A stretch of DNA of 14,861 bases from Thermoanaerobacteraceae bacterium (GCA_030016455.1 JASEJH010000014.1:1-14861); one strand, 5' to 3'; positions 1 to 6,986 are shown, numbered from the stretch's first letter. Notes: generated by a model not told the origin, from the letters alone. Made by a program: numbers and translations.

Positions 1-368
1 CAATTACCGGGTTGAGTGCTGGGCGACGAGCGATAGTGCGGTCAGCGCAGGAATCTGGCGCGAGCCGGTCTGCCCAGGGCCGCTGCAGAAACCTTATATT
101 TTTAGGGGGGTAGTTAGAAAAAAACTTGGTGGGAGAAGGTACCGGGCGGTCTTCTCCCACCGGTAGAGGAGGTCAAGAAGGCAGTGGGGGGAGCTGGGAA
201 CTGGGATCAGGTATACGGTTGTAAAGTTTTTTTTCTCCTGCGATCAGGGCGCCCGTTCGAACGATCGCCGGGGGGCGTAGCGTCCCGATCTGGGAGAGCT
301 ACCTTATTATGGTAACAGTACATTTTACTCCCAGGAGGCAAAAAGTGTGCTTCCAGACAAAGCCGGGG
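1..368. other. Noncoding left edge of the window
   Basis: No convincing gene is seen. Plus-strand frames 2 and 3 are open from the edge to about 166 and 116, but their translations have no recognisable domain. A minus-strand terminator lies at 118-161. At 240-268 GCGATC and GATCGC flank two adjacent perfect 8-bp palindromes, GGGCGCCC (247-254) and GTTCGAAC (255-262). An A-rich tract sits around 111-124 and a T-run around 227-234. The stretch 162-368 is probably the 3' untranslated tail of the TrkA-like operon. What lies beyond position 1 is unknown. Confidence 0.5.
118..161 (-). terminator. Rho-independent terminator of the ATPase-TrkA operon
   Basis: A perfect 11-bp stem pairs 128-138 (GGTGGGAGAAG) with 151-161, with a 12-base loop. 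Read on the minus strand it is followed by AAG and seven T residues (complement of 118-124). It lies about 210 bases past the stop of the last minus-strand TrkA-like gene. No T-run follows on the plus side, so it is directional. Confidence 0.85.
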
Positions 369-1025
369 TCACGCCAAAACCTTTTCGAATTCGTGCGCCC
401 GCTCCGTCCCGGCCAGGGCCAGAATCTTGTCCCCGGCAGCGAGTACCGTCTCGCCCGACGGAATCATAACCCGGCCCTCCCGGAGCACCGCGACAATCAA
501 AACCCCTCTGGGGATGTTCAGTTCTGCCAGGCGCTTCCCGACAGCGCCGGAGGCGGCGGAAAGCTCTTCCTCCACCAGGGAAACCTGGCCGCCTTCCAGC
601 TTCAGCAGGGTGACGAGTTCCCCGAGGCTGAGCTCCTCCTGCAGCATCTGCGCGATGATCCGCGCCCCCGTCACCGCGAAATCCACTCCGCGCGCCCGCG
701 TGAAAAGCCACTCGTTCTTCAGGTTGTTCACGGTGGCGATCACCCGCCCCACGCCGAACTGACGCCGCGCCAGCAGGGCGACACTCAGGTTGTCCACGTC
801 GCTCCCCGTGGCAGCCACCACCACCTGGGCGCGGGTAACACCGGCGTCTTTCAGCACGCGGGGGTCGGTGCCGTCGCCGTAAACCGTTTTCACCGCAGGC
901 AACTCCTTAAATTTCTCCAAAGCACCGGCATCCCGGTCAATGACCACCACCTCCTCCGCGTCGCTAGCCAGGGCATAAGCGAGGTTGAACCCCACCTTGC
1001 CGCCGCCGATAATCAGCACGTACAC
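369..1025 (-). CDS. TrkA/RCK-type NAD-binding potassium transport regulator
   Basis: The 218-residue protein is a cytosolic RCK (regulator of K+ conductance) subunit. It starts with a Rossmann fold: GGGKVG at 7-12 gives GxGxxG, D30 ends the second strand as the likely ribose-binding acid, and GDGT is at 50-53. Residues from about 138 to 215 fit the RCK_C (TrkA-C) ligand domain. Family members bind NAD(H) or nucleotides such as ATP/ADP, and some RCK_C domains bind c-di-AMP; they gate Trk/Ktr uptake systems or K+ channels. The start is GTG, preceded by a GGGGGG ribosome binding site about 6 bases upstream. It follows another RCK gene by 11 bases, so the two are almost certainly co-transcribed and may form a mixed assembly. 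No membrane pore subunit is visible in the window. Family assignment is secure; the transported ion and partner are inferred. Confidence 0.9.
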   Translation of the reverse strand: MYVLIIGGGKVGFNLAYALASDAEEVVVIDRDAGALEKFKELPAVKTVYGDGTDPRVLKDAGVTRAQVVVAATGSDVDNLSVALLARRQFGVGRVIATVNNLKNEWLFTRARGVDFAVTGARIIAQMLQEELSLGELVTLLKLEGGQVSLVEEELSAASGAVGKRLAELNIPRGVLIVAVLREGRVMIPSGETVLAAGDKILALAGTERAHEFEKVLA

Positions 1026-1036
1026 CGGCTTCCCCC

Positions 1037-1681
1037 CTAATCGAGCAGACTTTCGAGTTTAGGCGCAGCGAATTCCGCGACCGCCACCTGAACCAGGTCG
1101 TGTTCCGCGAAGGCCGTTCCCATCAACGGGATGGAAGCCTTCCCGTTGCGGACCAGGGAAACCACACTGATCTCCCCGGGCACGGCCAGATCCCGGACCA
1201 TCCGCCCCACCAAGCGGGGCGGCACCTCGAACTCGATCACCTTCACCTCGCCGTTTCCCGAGGTGAAGAGGGTGGTCAGCCGCTCGTGCGCCAGGAGTTC
1301 GTGAACCCGGTAGGCGCCCCAGGTCGTGGGGGCGATCACGGGAACGCCCAGGTGCCGGTATATTTCGGCCCGTACGGGGTCGATGATCCGCGCCACAACC
1401 TTGGCGACAAAAAACTCCTCCCGGGCCAGCGACGCCACCACAAAGTTGGTGTTGTCGTCGTTGGTCACCGCGGCCAAGCCGTCGGCCCGCGTCACCCCTG
1501 CCTCCAGGAGCGCCGCCCGGTCAAACCCCAAACCCTCGACCTTCTTCCCCGGAAAACGCGGGCGGAGCCGGCGGAAGGCCAGCGGGTCCGGGTCGATCAC
1601 CGCCACGGAAATCCGCTCGCGCGCCAGCGTCCCGGCGAGCTGGGCCCCCAGGGTTCCACAACCGACGATGATGACGTGCAC
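1037..1681 (-). CDS. Second TrkA/RCK-type NAD-binding regulator
   Basis: The GTG start at 1681 (214 residues) is chosen because GGAAGGAGG lies 7 bases upstream and the glycine-rich fold begins at once. A longer reading frame to 1741 only adds 20 unconvincing residues. GCGTLG at 7-12 is the GxGxxG dinucleotide motif and D30 the second-strand acid; the Rossmann domain runs to about 125 and an RCK_C domain fills about 135-210. It differs markedly from the neighbouring RCK protein, so the pair is not a recent duplication and may form a hetero-oligomer. It lies 73 bases after the P-type ATPase stop and 11 bases before the next gene. Regulation of a monovalent cation transporter is likely; which one is not shown. 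Confidence 0.9.
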   Translation of the reverse strand: MHVIIVGCGTLGAQLAGTLARERISVAVIDPDPLAFRRLRPRFPGKKVEGLGFDRAALLEAGVTRADGLAAVTNDDNTNFVVASLAREEFFVAKVVARIIDPVRAEIYRHLGVPVIAPTTWGAYRVHELLAHERLTTLFTSGNGEVKVIEFEVPPRLVGRMVRDLAVPGEISVVSLVRNGKASIPLMGTAFAEHDLVQVAVAEFAAPKLESLLD

Positions 1682-1754
1682 AGGCAAACCTCCTTCCCAC
1701 AAAACCGCGCCTTCGCGCCGGCTGCACACCGGCTCCTGCAAACCGACGGGGCGC

Positions 1755-4595
1755 TCAAGAACCGCAGCCGCCGCCCGCCCTTTGCTCCCTCCCCCGGCGG
1801 ACCGCGAACTTCCGCAGTTCCTCCGCCGCCAGGATCGTAGCCCCGAAAACGAAGAGCAAGGCCCAATCCACGAGCCGCAGGGGCGCCGTGTTAAACAACC
1901 GCTGGAAAAACGGGACGTAGCTGATCGCGGCCATGATGGCCAGCCCTACCGCCTCGCCCACGAGCAGGAAGCGGTTGGAAAAAATGCCGACCCGGAAAAC
2001 CGAACTGCTTTCGGTGCGGACCGCAAAGGCATTGAAAACCTGGGAAACGACCACCGCCGCCTGGCTCATGGTGATCGCCTGCCGGTAGAGCGGATCGCCT
2101 GCCGGCAGCGGCGTTCCCCAGCGCCAGCCCCCGTCGAGCAGGACGAAGAGGAAGCCCGCCGTCACCCAGGCCCCCTGAATCCCTCCGAGAAAGAGGATGC
2201 GCTTCACCAGCGCCCGGTCAAAAAGGCGGCTTTCACGGGACCGGGGCGGCTGCTGCATCAGGCCGGGTTCCGGTCTTTCAATCCCGAGGGCCAGGGCGGG
2301 CAGGACGTCGGATCCCAGGTCAATGGCCAGGATCTGCAGGGCGGTGAGCGGAATCAGGTGGACGCCGGCAACGGTGGCGAAGAGGAACGGCAGCAACTCG
2401 CCCATGTTGTGGGAAAAGAGGTAGAGGATGAACTTCCTGATGTTGGCGTAAACGGCCCGCCCCTGTTCGATCGCCTGCACGATGGAAGCAAAGCTGTCGT
2501 CCAACAGGATCATTACGGCCGCCTCGCGGGCGACGTCAGTGCCGGTCCGGCCCATGGCGATGCCGATGTCGGCACGCTTCAGGGCCGGCCCGTCGTTGAC
2601 GCCGTCCCCGGTTACGGCTACAATCCGGCCCAGCTCCTGCAGGGCCGCGACGACCCGCATTTTGTGCTCGGGCGTCACGCGGGCGAAAACGAGCGGCTCC
2701 TCCCGCGCCAGCAGCCCGCGCAGCTCATCCGCATCCATGCCGGCAAGTTCCGCCCCCGTCAAGATGCGCGCCCGGGCGCCGCCCGTGATCGAGATTCTGG
2801 ACGCAATCGCCTCGGCGGTCAAACCGTAGTCCCCGGTGATCATGATCAGCCGGATCCCGGCGCCCTTGGCGCTCCGCACCGCCGCCGCCACCTCGGGCCG
2901 GGGCGGGTCCTGCATTCCGGCAAGGCCCAGGAAAACCAGCTCCCTTTCCACCTCTTCCGCCCGGTAGCCGCCGGGTTCCGGCGGCAACTCCCGGTAGGCG
3001 AAGGCCAGCACCCGCAACCCCTCCCGCGACATCCGGTCGTTCTGGCGCAAGACCTCGCTTCTCTCCTCCTCGCCCAGCGGGTAAACGGCGCCATCCTTGA
3101 GCACACCCGTGCAAAGGGCAACGACCTCCCGGGGAGCGCCCTTCACGTAAGCCGCCACCCGGCCGTTCCGGCGGTGCAGCGAGCTCATCCGCTTCCGGCG
3201 CGAGTCAAAAGGCAACAGATAGACGCGGGGCTCTTCCCGCAGCTTCTCCTCCCACGCAAAACCGGCCTTCTTGGCCAGAACCAGCAGCGCCCCTTCGGTC
3301 GGGTCCCCCAGGACGCTCCAGGCCGGGTTTTCCTCCCCTGGCGGCAGGAGGCGCGCGGTGTTGCAAAAGGCCGCCGCCCGCAGGAAAAAATCCCACTTTT
3401 GCCTCTCCGCCGGCCCCAGGGGCGCTCCCTCTTCCCCGGCAGCCCCATCACGAGCCGCGCGCAGCTCTCCCGCCGGCTCGTAACCGGCCCCGGCGACAAG
3501 AACCCGTTCACCGGGCCGCCAGATCTCCCTGACGGTCATTTCCCCTTTGGTGAGCGTTCCCGTCTTGTCGGTGCAGATGACGTTCGCCGAGCCCAGGGCT
3601 TCCACCGCGGAAAGCCTCTTGATAAGCGCGTTGCGCCTGGCCATGCGCTGAACACCTACCGCCAGCGACACCGAAAGTGTCGCCGGCAGACCCTCGGGAA
3701 CCATAGCGACCATCACTCCCAGGGCAAAAAGGAACCCCTCGATCCAGCCCAGGCCCAACAGCTTTCCCAGGCCGAAAAAGGTGACCCCGATCACGAGCGC
3801 CGCCCGGGCTACCAGCCGCGCCATGTTGCGGACCTGTTTCTGCAGCGGGCTCGGTACGTCGGGCACCCCGCCCGTCAGCTGAAAAATTTTGCCGAACTGG
3901 GTCCGCTCCCCCGTCGCGAACACGACGGCGATTCCGGAGCCGGCAGCGACGGACGTCCCCATAAAAATTAGGTTGGGATACTCGATCCAGCTCAGCCCCT
4001 CTTCGAAAACCGCCGCCGCTGTTTTCGGCTGCGGGTCCGCCTCCCCCGTCAGGTTGGTGTTGTTCGTGGAAAGCTCAAAGGCCTGCACCAGGCGGGCGTC
4101 TGCCGGAATTTTGTCGCCCTCCTCGAGCACGAGAACGTCGCCCGGAACCAGCTCCGCCGCATCGAGCTCCACTTCCCGGCCGCCCCGGTACGCCTTTGCC
4201 TTTACCGGAACCAGCTTGTTCAAAACCTCGGTCGCCCGTTCGGCCCGGAATTCCTGCACGAAACCCACCAGGGCGTTCAGAATTACCACGCCCAGGATGG
4301 CCAGCGAAAGGTTCCGGTCCCCGGGATTCCCTCCGAGCAGGTAGACGGTGAAGGTGATCCCCGAAGCCACCAGGAGCAGAACGGCGAAAAGGTCGGTGAA
4401 CTGGAGGAGGAAGCGCGCCAGGAGCGAACGCCGCCGCGCCCGGCGAACCCGGTTCCAGCCGTATCTCGCCCGCCGGTCCGCGACTGCGGCCTCCTCCAGG
4501 CCCCGGGAAGACGTTTCCAGGAAGTCGTAGACCTCCAGGGGCCCCAACCGGGGGATTTCCGTCAAGTCTTCAGGCAGCAGCCTGTTGTCCGACAA
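1755..4595 (-). CDS. P2-type cation-transporting ATPase
   Basis: An integral membrane ion pump driven by ATP through a phospho-aspartate. Numbering from a TTG at 4613 (952 residues), the order is N-terminal cation-ATPase domain (20-80), M1-M2 (70-120), actuator loop with TGEA (189-192), M3-M4 with VPEGLP (305-310), phosphorylation site DKTGTLT (D349), nucleotide domain with KGAP (491-494), TGD (593-595), TGDGVND (668-674), and M5-M10 (725-935). I prefer the internal TTG at 4595 because GGGAGAGGGA precedes it by about 6 bases, while the 4613 codon has no ribosome binding site. M5 has NMGE (736-739), as in calcium pumps, but M6 has DLGSD (765-769), close to DLGTD of Na,K-ATPase rather than NLVTD of SERCA. 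Automated labels would say calcium pump; Na+ or K+ is equally open. It heads an operon with two RCK proteins. Confidence 0.93.
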   Translation of the reverse strand: MSDNRLLPEDLTEIPRLGPLEVYDFLETSSRGLEEAAVADRRARYGWNRVRRARRRSLLARFLLQFTDLFAVLLLVASGITFTVYLLGGNPGDRNLSLAILGVVILNALVGFVQEFRAERATEVLNKLVPVKAKAYRGGREVELDAAELVPGDVLVLEEGDKIPADARLVQAFELSTNNTNLTGEADPQPKTAAAVFEEGLSWIEYPNLIFMGTSVAAGSGIAVVFATGERTQFGKIFQLTGGVPDVPSPLQKQVRNMARLVARAALVIGVTFFGLGKLLGLGWIEGFLFALGVMVAMVPEGLPATLSVSLAVGVQRMARRNALIKRLSAVEALGSANVICTDKTGTLTKGEMTVREIWRPGERVLVAGAGYEPAGELRAARDGAAGEEGAPLGPAERQKWDFFLRAAAFCNTARLLPPGEENPAWSVLGDPTEGALLVLAKKAGFAWEEKLREEPRVYLLPFDSRRKRMSSLHRRNGRVAAYVKGAPREVVALCTGVLKDGAVYPLGEEERSEVLRQNDRMSREGLRVLAFAYRELPPEPGGYRAEEVERELVFLGLAGMQDPPRPEVAAAVRSAKGAGIRLIMITGDYGLTAEAIASRISITGGARARILTGAELAGMDADELRGLLAREEPLVFARVTPEHKMRVVAALQELGRIVAVTGDGVNDGPALKRADIGIAMGRTGTDVAREAAVMILLDDSFASIVQAIEQGRAVYANIRKFILYLFSHNMGELLPFLFATVAGVHLIPLTALQILAIDLGSDVLPALALGIERPEPGLMQQPPRSRESRLFDRALVKRILFLGGIQGAWVTAGFLFVLLDGGWRWGTPLPAGDPLYRQAITMSQAAVVVSQVFNAFAVRTESSSVFRVGIFSNRFLLVGEAVGLAIMAAISYVPFFQRLFNTAPLRLVDWALLFVFGATILAAEELRKFAVRRGREQRAGGGCGS

Positions 4596-4770
4596 TGCCG
4601 GTCCCTCTCCCAACGGTGCTCGAGCATGCGCCTATCGCGCCAGGAACTTATTTTGCGGCAACCACTGGAAGTTTTCCCCGGCCTCCCGGCGAAAATTCAT
4701 CTGCCACAGGCGGATAACCGCAAGCGGCCGTGGAAAGATGGGTTCGGCGGACAGTGTACCGGAATCACCG

Positions 4771-4805
4771 AAAAAACAACCCTGCTTTCGGAAAAAGCAG
4801 GGTTG
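4771..4805 (-). terminator. Strong minus-strand terminator upstream of the ATPase
   Basis: A perfect 12-bp stem pairs 4777-4788 (CAACCCTGCTTT) with 4794-4805, with a 5-base loop CGGAA. On the minus strand it runs directly into TTTTTT (complement of 4771-4776). It probably ends transcription from the 30-residue peptide gene at 5056-5148 and separates it from the ATPase operon. The intervening inverted-repeat element lies between that gene and this terminator. Confidence 0.9.
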
Positions 4806-4862
4806 GCGCTTTGTCTGCGGTTTTTTCACCGCGGCCAGCGGCTGGCCGACAAGGTTTCCTAA

Positions 4863-5056
4863 GGAGACCGCTGCAAAACTTCGCCTGGACAATGCCTGGG
4901 CTCGCCGTCCGGTGCTCACGTACCACCCAGTACGCTCCGCTCCGGCCTTCGAGTCCCGCGCCATGCTCGTTTTTCGCGGCCTCCAGGCTTTCTACCAAAG
5001 TTTGCCATCTGTGAGTAGACAGGGCCTGCTTTCAAGAGAGTTTTGCAACACTCTCC
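4863..5056. repeat. Putative MITE-like element bounded by imperfect inverted repeats
   Basis: The left end GGAGACCGCTGCAAAACT (4863-4880) and the reverse complement of 5039-5056, GGAGAGTGTTGCAAAACT, agree at 15 of 18 positions. The right end is also a hairpin by itself (GAGAGT at 5036-5041 with ACTCTC at 5050-5055). Inside is a smaller hairpin, CGTAC (4919-4923) with GTACG (4930-4934). No coding sequence is supported inside. The element abuts the stop codon of the peptide gene and lies before that gene's likely terminator, as expected for an insertion into a 3' untranslated region. Mobility or copy number cannot be judged from one copy, and no target-site duplication is evident. Confidence 0.45.
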
Positions 5057-5148
5057 TAAAACCTGAACCCCGGCAAGAAAACCACGAACGCAAGGAGAAT
5101 TAGCAGCAAGATAAGCCAGATGGATGTAGTTCCGTCGTAATGCGGCAT
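5056..5148 (-). CDS. 30-residue hydrophobic membrane peptide
   Basis: ATG at 5148 opens a 30-codon frame ending in TAG. It is preceded by AAAGGAGGG with a 7-base spacer, an excellent ribosome binding site that strongly supports translation. Residues 1-9 are polar (MPHYDGTTS), 10-25 form one very hydrophobic helix rich in Leu and Ile, and the tail is PGFRF. The layout recalls the tiny one-helix proteins of sporulating Firmicutes (YjcZ type: short polar head, then one membrane helix), but no family motif is certain. It has a plausible sigma-A-like promoter at 5192-5221, stands alone, and is followed by an inverted-repeat element and a strong terminator. Its role is unknown; a small membrane or spore-associated peptide is my inference. 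Confidence 0.75.
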   Translation of the reverse strand: MPHYDGTTSIWLILLLILLAFVVFLPGFRF

Positions 5149-5191
5149 GCTTTATCCCTCCTTTTCCGGTTCCGGTACATTTTATTTACTA

Positions 5192-5221
5192 AATATATTC
5201 TGTAAAGGCAGAAAGTGTGAA
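5192..5221 (-). promoter_or_regulatory. Candidate sigma-A-like promoter for the 30-residue peptide gene
   Basis: On the minus strand TTCACA (5216-5221) is followed after 18 bases by TATATT (5192-5197); each hexamer matches consensus at five of six positions. It lies 44 bases upstream of the ATG in an AT-rich island within otherwise GC-rich DNA. Confidence 0.5.
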
Positions 5222-5249
5222 GGAAGGATTTTCCGAAAAAAAACAAGGC

Positions 5250-5278
5250 ACAATCTCTTTAGGTGATAACATATATTA
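5250..5278 (+). promoter_or_regulatory. Candidate sporulation-type promoter for the YmaF-like gene
   Basis: CATATATTA (5270-5278) fits the sigma-K -10 pattern CATAnnnTA, with AC (5250-5251) 18 bases upstream, one base longer than usual. CATATATT also resembles the sigma-E -10 box. It sits about 30 bases before the ATG. The motifs are short and AT-rich, so this is only suggestive. Confidence 0.25.
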
Positions 5279-5306
5279 CCATAAAAAATAAGGAGGGGGT
5301 CCGGAA

Positions 5307-5444
5307 ATGCCACACGTACACGACTACTCCGGTCGCACCAGCCTTGATCTACGCCACCGCCGCGATTACGAGGGCACCACCGGCAGGAACACCGGCGCGG
5401 GGCCCGAACACACCCACCGCGCACACCCGCGACGTGAAAAATAA
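5307..5444 (+). CDS. Small His-rich YmaF-like protein
   Basis: ATG at 5307 follows AAGGAGGGGG by about 7 bases and opens a 45-codon frame ending TAA. The protein begins MPHVHDYSGRTS and later has YEGTTGR (21-27) and EHTHRAH (34-40). This HVHxxxGxTS ... GTTG ... HTHR pattern resembles the YmaF family of Bacillus and other spore formers, whose members carry repeated His-x-His blocks and are of unknown function; metal binding is plausible. It is shorter than typical YmaF, about one and a half repeats. It stands alone, divergent from the 30-residue peptide gene. The run of in-frame HxH motifs plus the strong ribosome binding site make a real gene likely; the family name is a recognition by motif only. 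Confidence 0.7.
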   Translation: MPHVHDYSGRTSLDLRHRRDYEGTTGRNTGAGPEHTHRAHPRREK

Positions 5445-5466
5445 AACGGCGCCGGCCCGCGGCGCC
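5437..5466 (-). terminator. Terminator downstream of the MBL-fold hydrolase gene
   Basis: GGCGCCG (5448-5454) pairs with CGGCGCC (5460-5466) over a 5-base loop. On the minus strand it is followed by GTTTTATTTTTC (complement of 5436-5447), typical of an intrinsic terminator. On the plus strand only two T follow, so for the YmaF-like gene it would be a weak stop. Its T-tract overlaps that gene's stop codon. It lies about 130 bases past the hydrolase stop. Confidence 0.7.
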
Positions 5467-5595
5467 TTCCCCCGCCGTATTCAAATGTTGGCAAGCCTTG
5501 GGGGCGGTTCCATACCACCCCTTCCGGTTGGCTACAGCATACTAAATTTCCGCCGGGATATCAACATTTTACGCTTCCGGCCGCCGGAGGGACAG

Positions 5596-6516
5596 CTAAG
5601 CTTTCAAGGCAGCCACAAGCCGTCCCTGCTCGCGCCGCACCAGGTTTTTCCGGAGCAGCTCCTCGAGTACGTCCTCGTAAACGGCCCGGTACCGGCCGCC
5701 AAAGTAAAGGTCCACCACCTCATGGTACCAGTGGGTGCCCTGCAGGTAGCCGAAAAAACCCTCCTCCGGAAAGCCGTCTTTGGCCAGCAAGGTATAGAGG
5801 ATGATCTTCTTGAGCTGGTCGCGGCCCAGCCGTTCCGGTTTCTCCAGGAAGGACTCGAGCCTCCGCCGGCAGCGGTCAATCGCACCCTTGGGATCGTGGA
5901 GCGGGCTGCCGTGCCCCGGATAAATCACGGAAATTTCCAGCGCGGCCAGCTTTTCCAGGGACTGCTGGTGCAAAAAGGGGCTGATATTCCCCTCAATGCG
6001 GGTGGTCAGAACACCGAAGTCCCCGTCCCAAACGGCATCGGCTGCCAGAAGGAATTTATGCTGGGGACAGTAGAGGGAAATCTGCCCCGAACCGTGTCCG
6101 GGGGTGTGCAGCACGACGAGTTCGAGCCCGTCCAACCGGACCAGGTCCCCGTCCGCAAAACTGCGGGTAACGGTAAAAAAATCCGCTTCCTGATCGTAGT
6201 AGCGCCACCAGGTGTACCAGTCGTTTCGCGTCTCGATGAAATACCGGTCAATGGGGTGCATCCCGATCTCGCAACCGGAAAGTTCCTGGATGAACCGGTT
6301 CCCGCCGATGTGGTCGCAGTGGCTGTGGGTGGAGATGATCAACTCCACCTCCTGAGGCTCCAGGCCGGTCTGCCTGATGAGGTCCAGGGTGTGTTGAAGG
6401 TCTTTTTTATAGCCGGTGTCGATCAGCACCTTGTTTTTGCCGTTGAAGACAAAGTGGTTGCCGTTGAGCCAGCCGCGTTCGATGAAGTAGAAATCGTCCG
6501 CAATCTTCTGAATCAC
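5596..6516 (-). CDS. Metallo-beta-lactamase-fold hydrolase (LACTB2-like)
   Basis: A soluble two-metal hydrolase. Counting from the TTG at 6522 (308 residues), the metal site is THSHCDH (H66, H68, D70, H71), H143 in HTPGHG, D162 in AADAVWDGD and H204 in YPGHG, so every canonical ligand is present. The last 95 residues are a helical, basic extension like the winged-helix tail of LACTB2 and related MBL proteins. I prefer GTG at 6516 because GGGGAG lies 8 bases before it, whereas it is only 2 bases before the TTG; the protein would be 306 residues. The substrate is unknown: thioesters, phosphodiesters and RNA are all used by relatives. It starts 47 bases after the hotdog thioesterase stop and is probably co-transcribed with it, which weakly favours thioester chemistry. 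A terminator follows at 5437-5466. Confidence 0.88.
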   Translation of the reverse strand: MIQKIADDFYFIERGWLNGNHFVFNGKNKVLIDTGYKKDLQHTLDLIRQTGLEPQEVELIISTHSHCDHIGGNRFIQELSGCEIGMHPIDRYFIETRNDWYTWWRYYDQEADFFTVTRSFADGDLVRLDGLELVVLHTPGHGSGQISLYCPQHKFLLAADAVWDGDFGVLTTRIEGNISPFLHQQSLEKLAALEISVIYPGHGSPLHDPKGAIDRCRRRLESFLEKPERLGRDQLKKIILYTLLAKDGFPEEGFFGYLQGTHWYHEVVDLYFGGRYRAVYEDVLEELLRKNLVRREQGRLVAALKA

Positions 6517-6563
6517 GCGCAACTCTCCCCGCCGAATCCGAAAACGAATTTCTTTCGCGTCCC

Positions 6564-6986
6564 CTAACCGCGGGAAGTTGAGTTTCTCTTAATGTAGGCC
6601 ACCCCGTGAAACAAGGCGACCAACTGGCCCTCGCCGTCCTCCACGGTGACCCGGAAGTGGGTCAACCGGCCGCTACGCGACTCTTCCACCGCCCGTGCGG
6701 TCAACACCGATCCGGTGCCCGTGGCCCGGACGTAGCTGATATTGGCGTGGATGGCCAGAGCGGTTTCGCCGTAAGCGTTGCTTGCGGCGCCAAAAACCGT
6801 GTCCGCCAGGGTGAACACGACCCCGCCGTGGGTGACACCGGCGAAGTTCAGCATGTTTTCCTGGACGGTCAGGGTGGCCTCCGCGTAGCCGGGCGCCACG
6901 CGCCCGAAACGGATGCCGAGAGCCTTCGGGAAGGAATCCTTCTCGATCAGACCGCGGATGAACTGCACGGTATCCTCGGGGAGCAA
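6564..6986 (-). CDS. PaaI-type hotdog-fold acyl-CoA thioesterase
   Basis: A small cytosolic thioesterase of the PaaI/YdiI type that hydrolyses acyl- or aryl-CoA esters and works as a tetramer in known members. The signature is N47-F-AGVTHGG-VVFTLADTVFG: H53-G54 form the oxyanion region and D62 is the catalytic acid (numbered from the TTG at 6986, 140 residues). A YVRATG strand and a C-terminal FHGVAYIK complete the hotdog. An ATG at 7004 adds six residues but has no ribosome binding site. AAAGGAG sits exactly 6 bases before the TTG at 6986, so I chose that. Its natural substrate is unknown; in PaaI itself it is a phenylacetate-pathway CoA ester, but no such genes are nearby. The MBL hydrolase follows in the same direction. 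Confidence 0.87.
   Translation of the reverse strand: MLPEDTVQFIRGLIEKDSFPKALGIRFGRVAPGYAEATLTVQENMLNFAGVTHGGVVFTLADTVFGAASNAYGETALAIHANISYVRATGTGSVLTARAVEESRSGRLTHFRVTVEDGEGQLVALFHGVAYIKRNSTSRG

Noticed and set aside
240..270. A tRNA suggested by GTTCGAAC
   Set aside because: No acceptor stem, D-arm or anticodon arm can be built around the T-loop-like string; it is a plain palindrome.
309..1040. A 243-codon plus-strand frame opposite the first TrkA-like gene
   Set aside because: Low-complexity translation with no motif; the minus strand carries a clear Rossmann/RCK protein.
1326..3971. An 881-codon plus-strand frame opposite the ATPase
   Set aside because: It is the antiparallel image of GC-rich coding DNA: Arg/Gly/Pro/Gln-rich with no domain, while the minus strand encodes a complete P-type ATPase.
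4632..4964. A 110-codon minus-strand frame across the intergenic region
   Set aside because: It spans a strong terminator and part of an inverted-repeat element, with no recognisable domain.
5263..6567. A 434-codon plus-strand frame
   Set aside because: Shadow of the MBL hydrolase; its start region lies in the YmaF-like gene in another frame.
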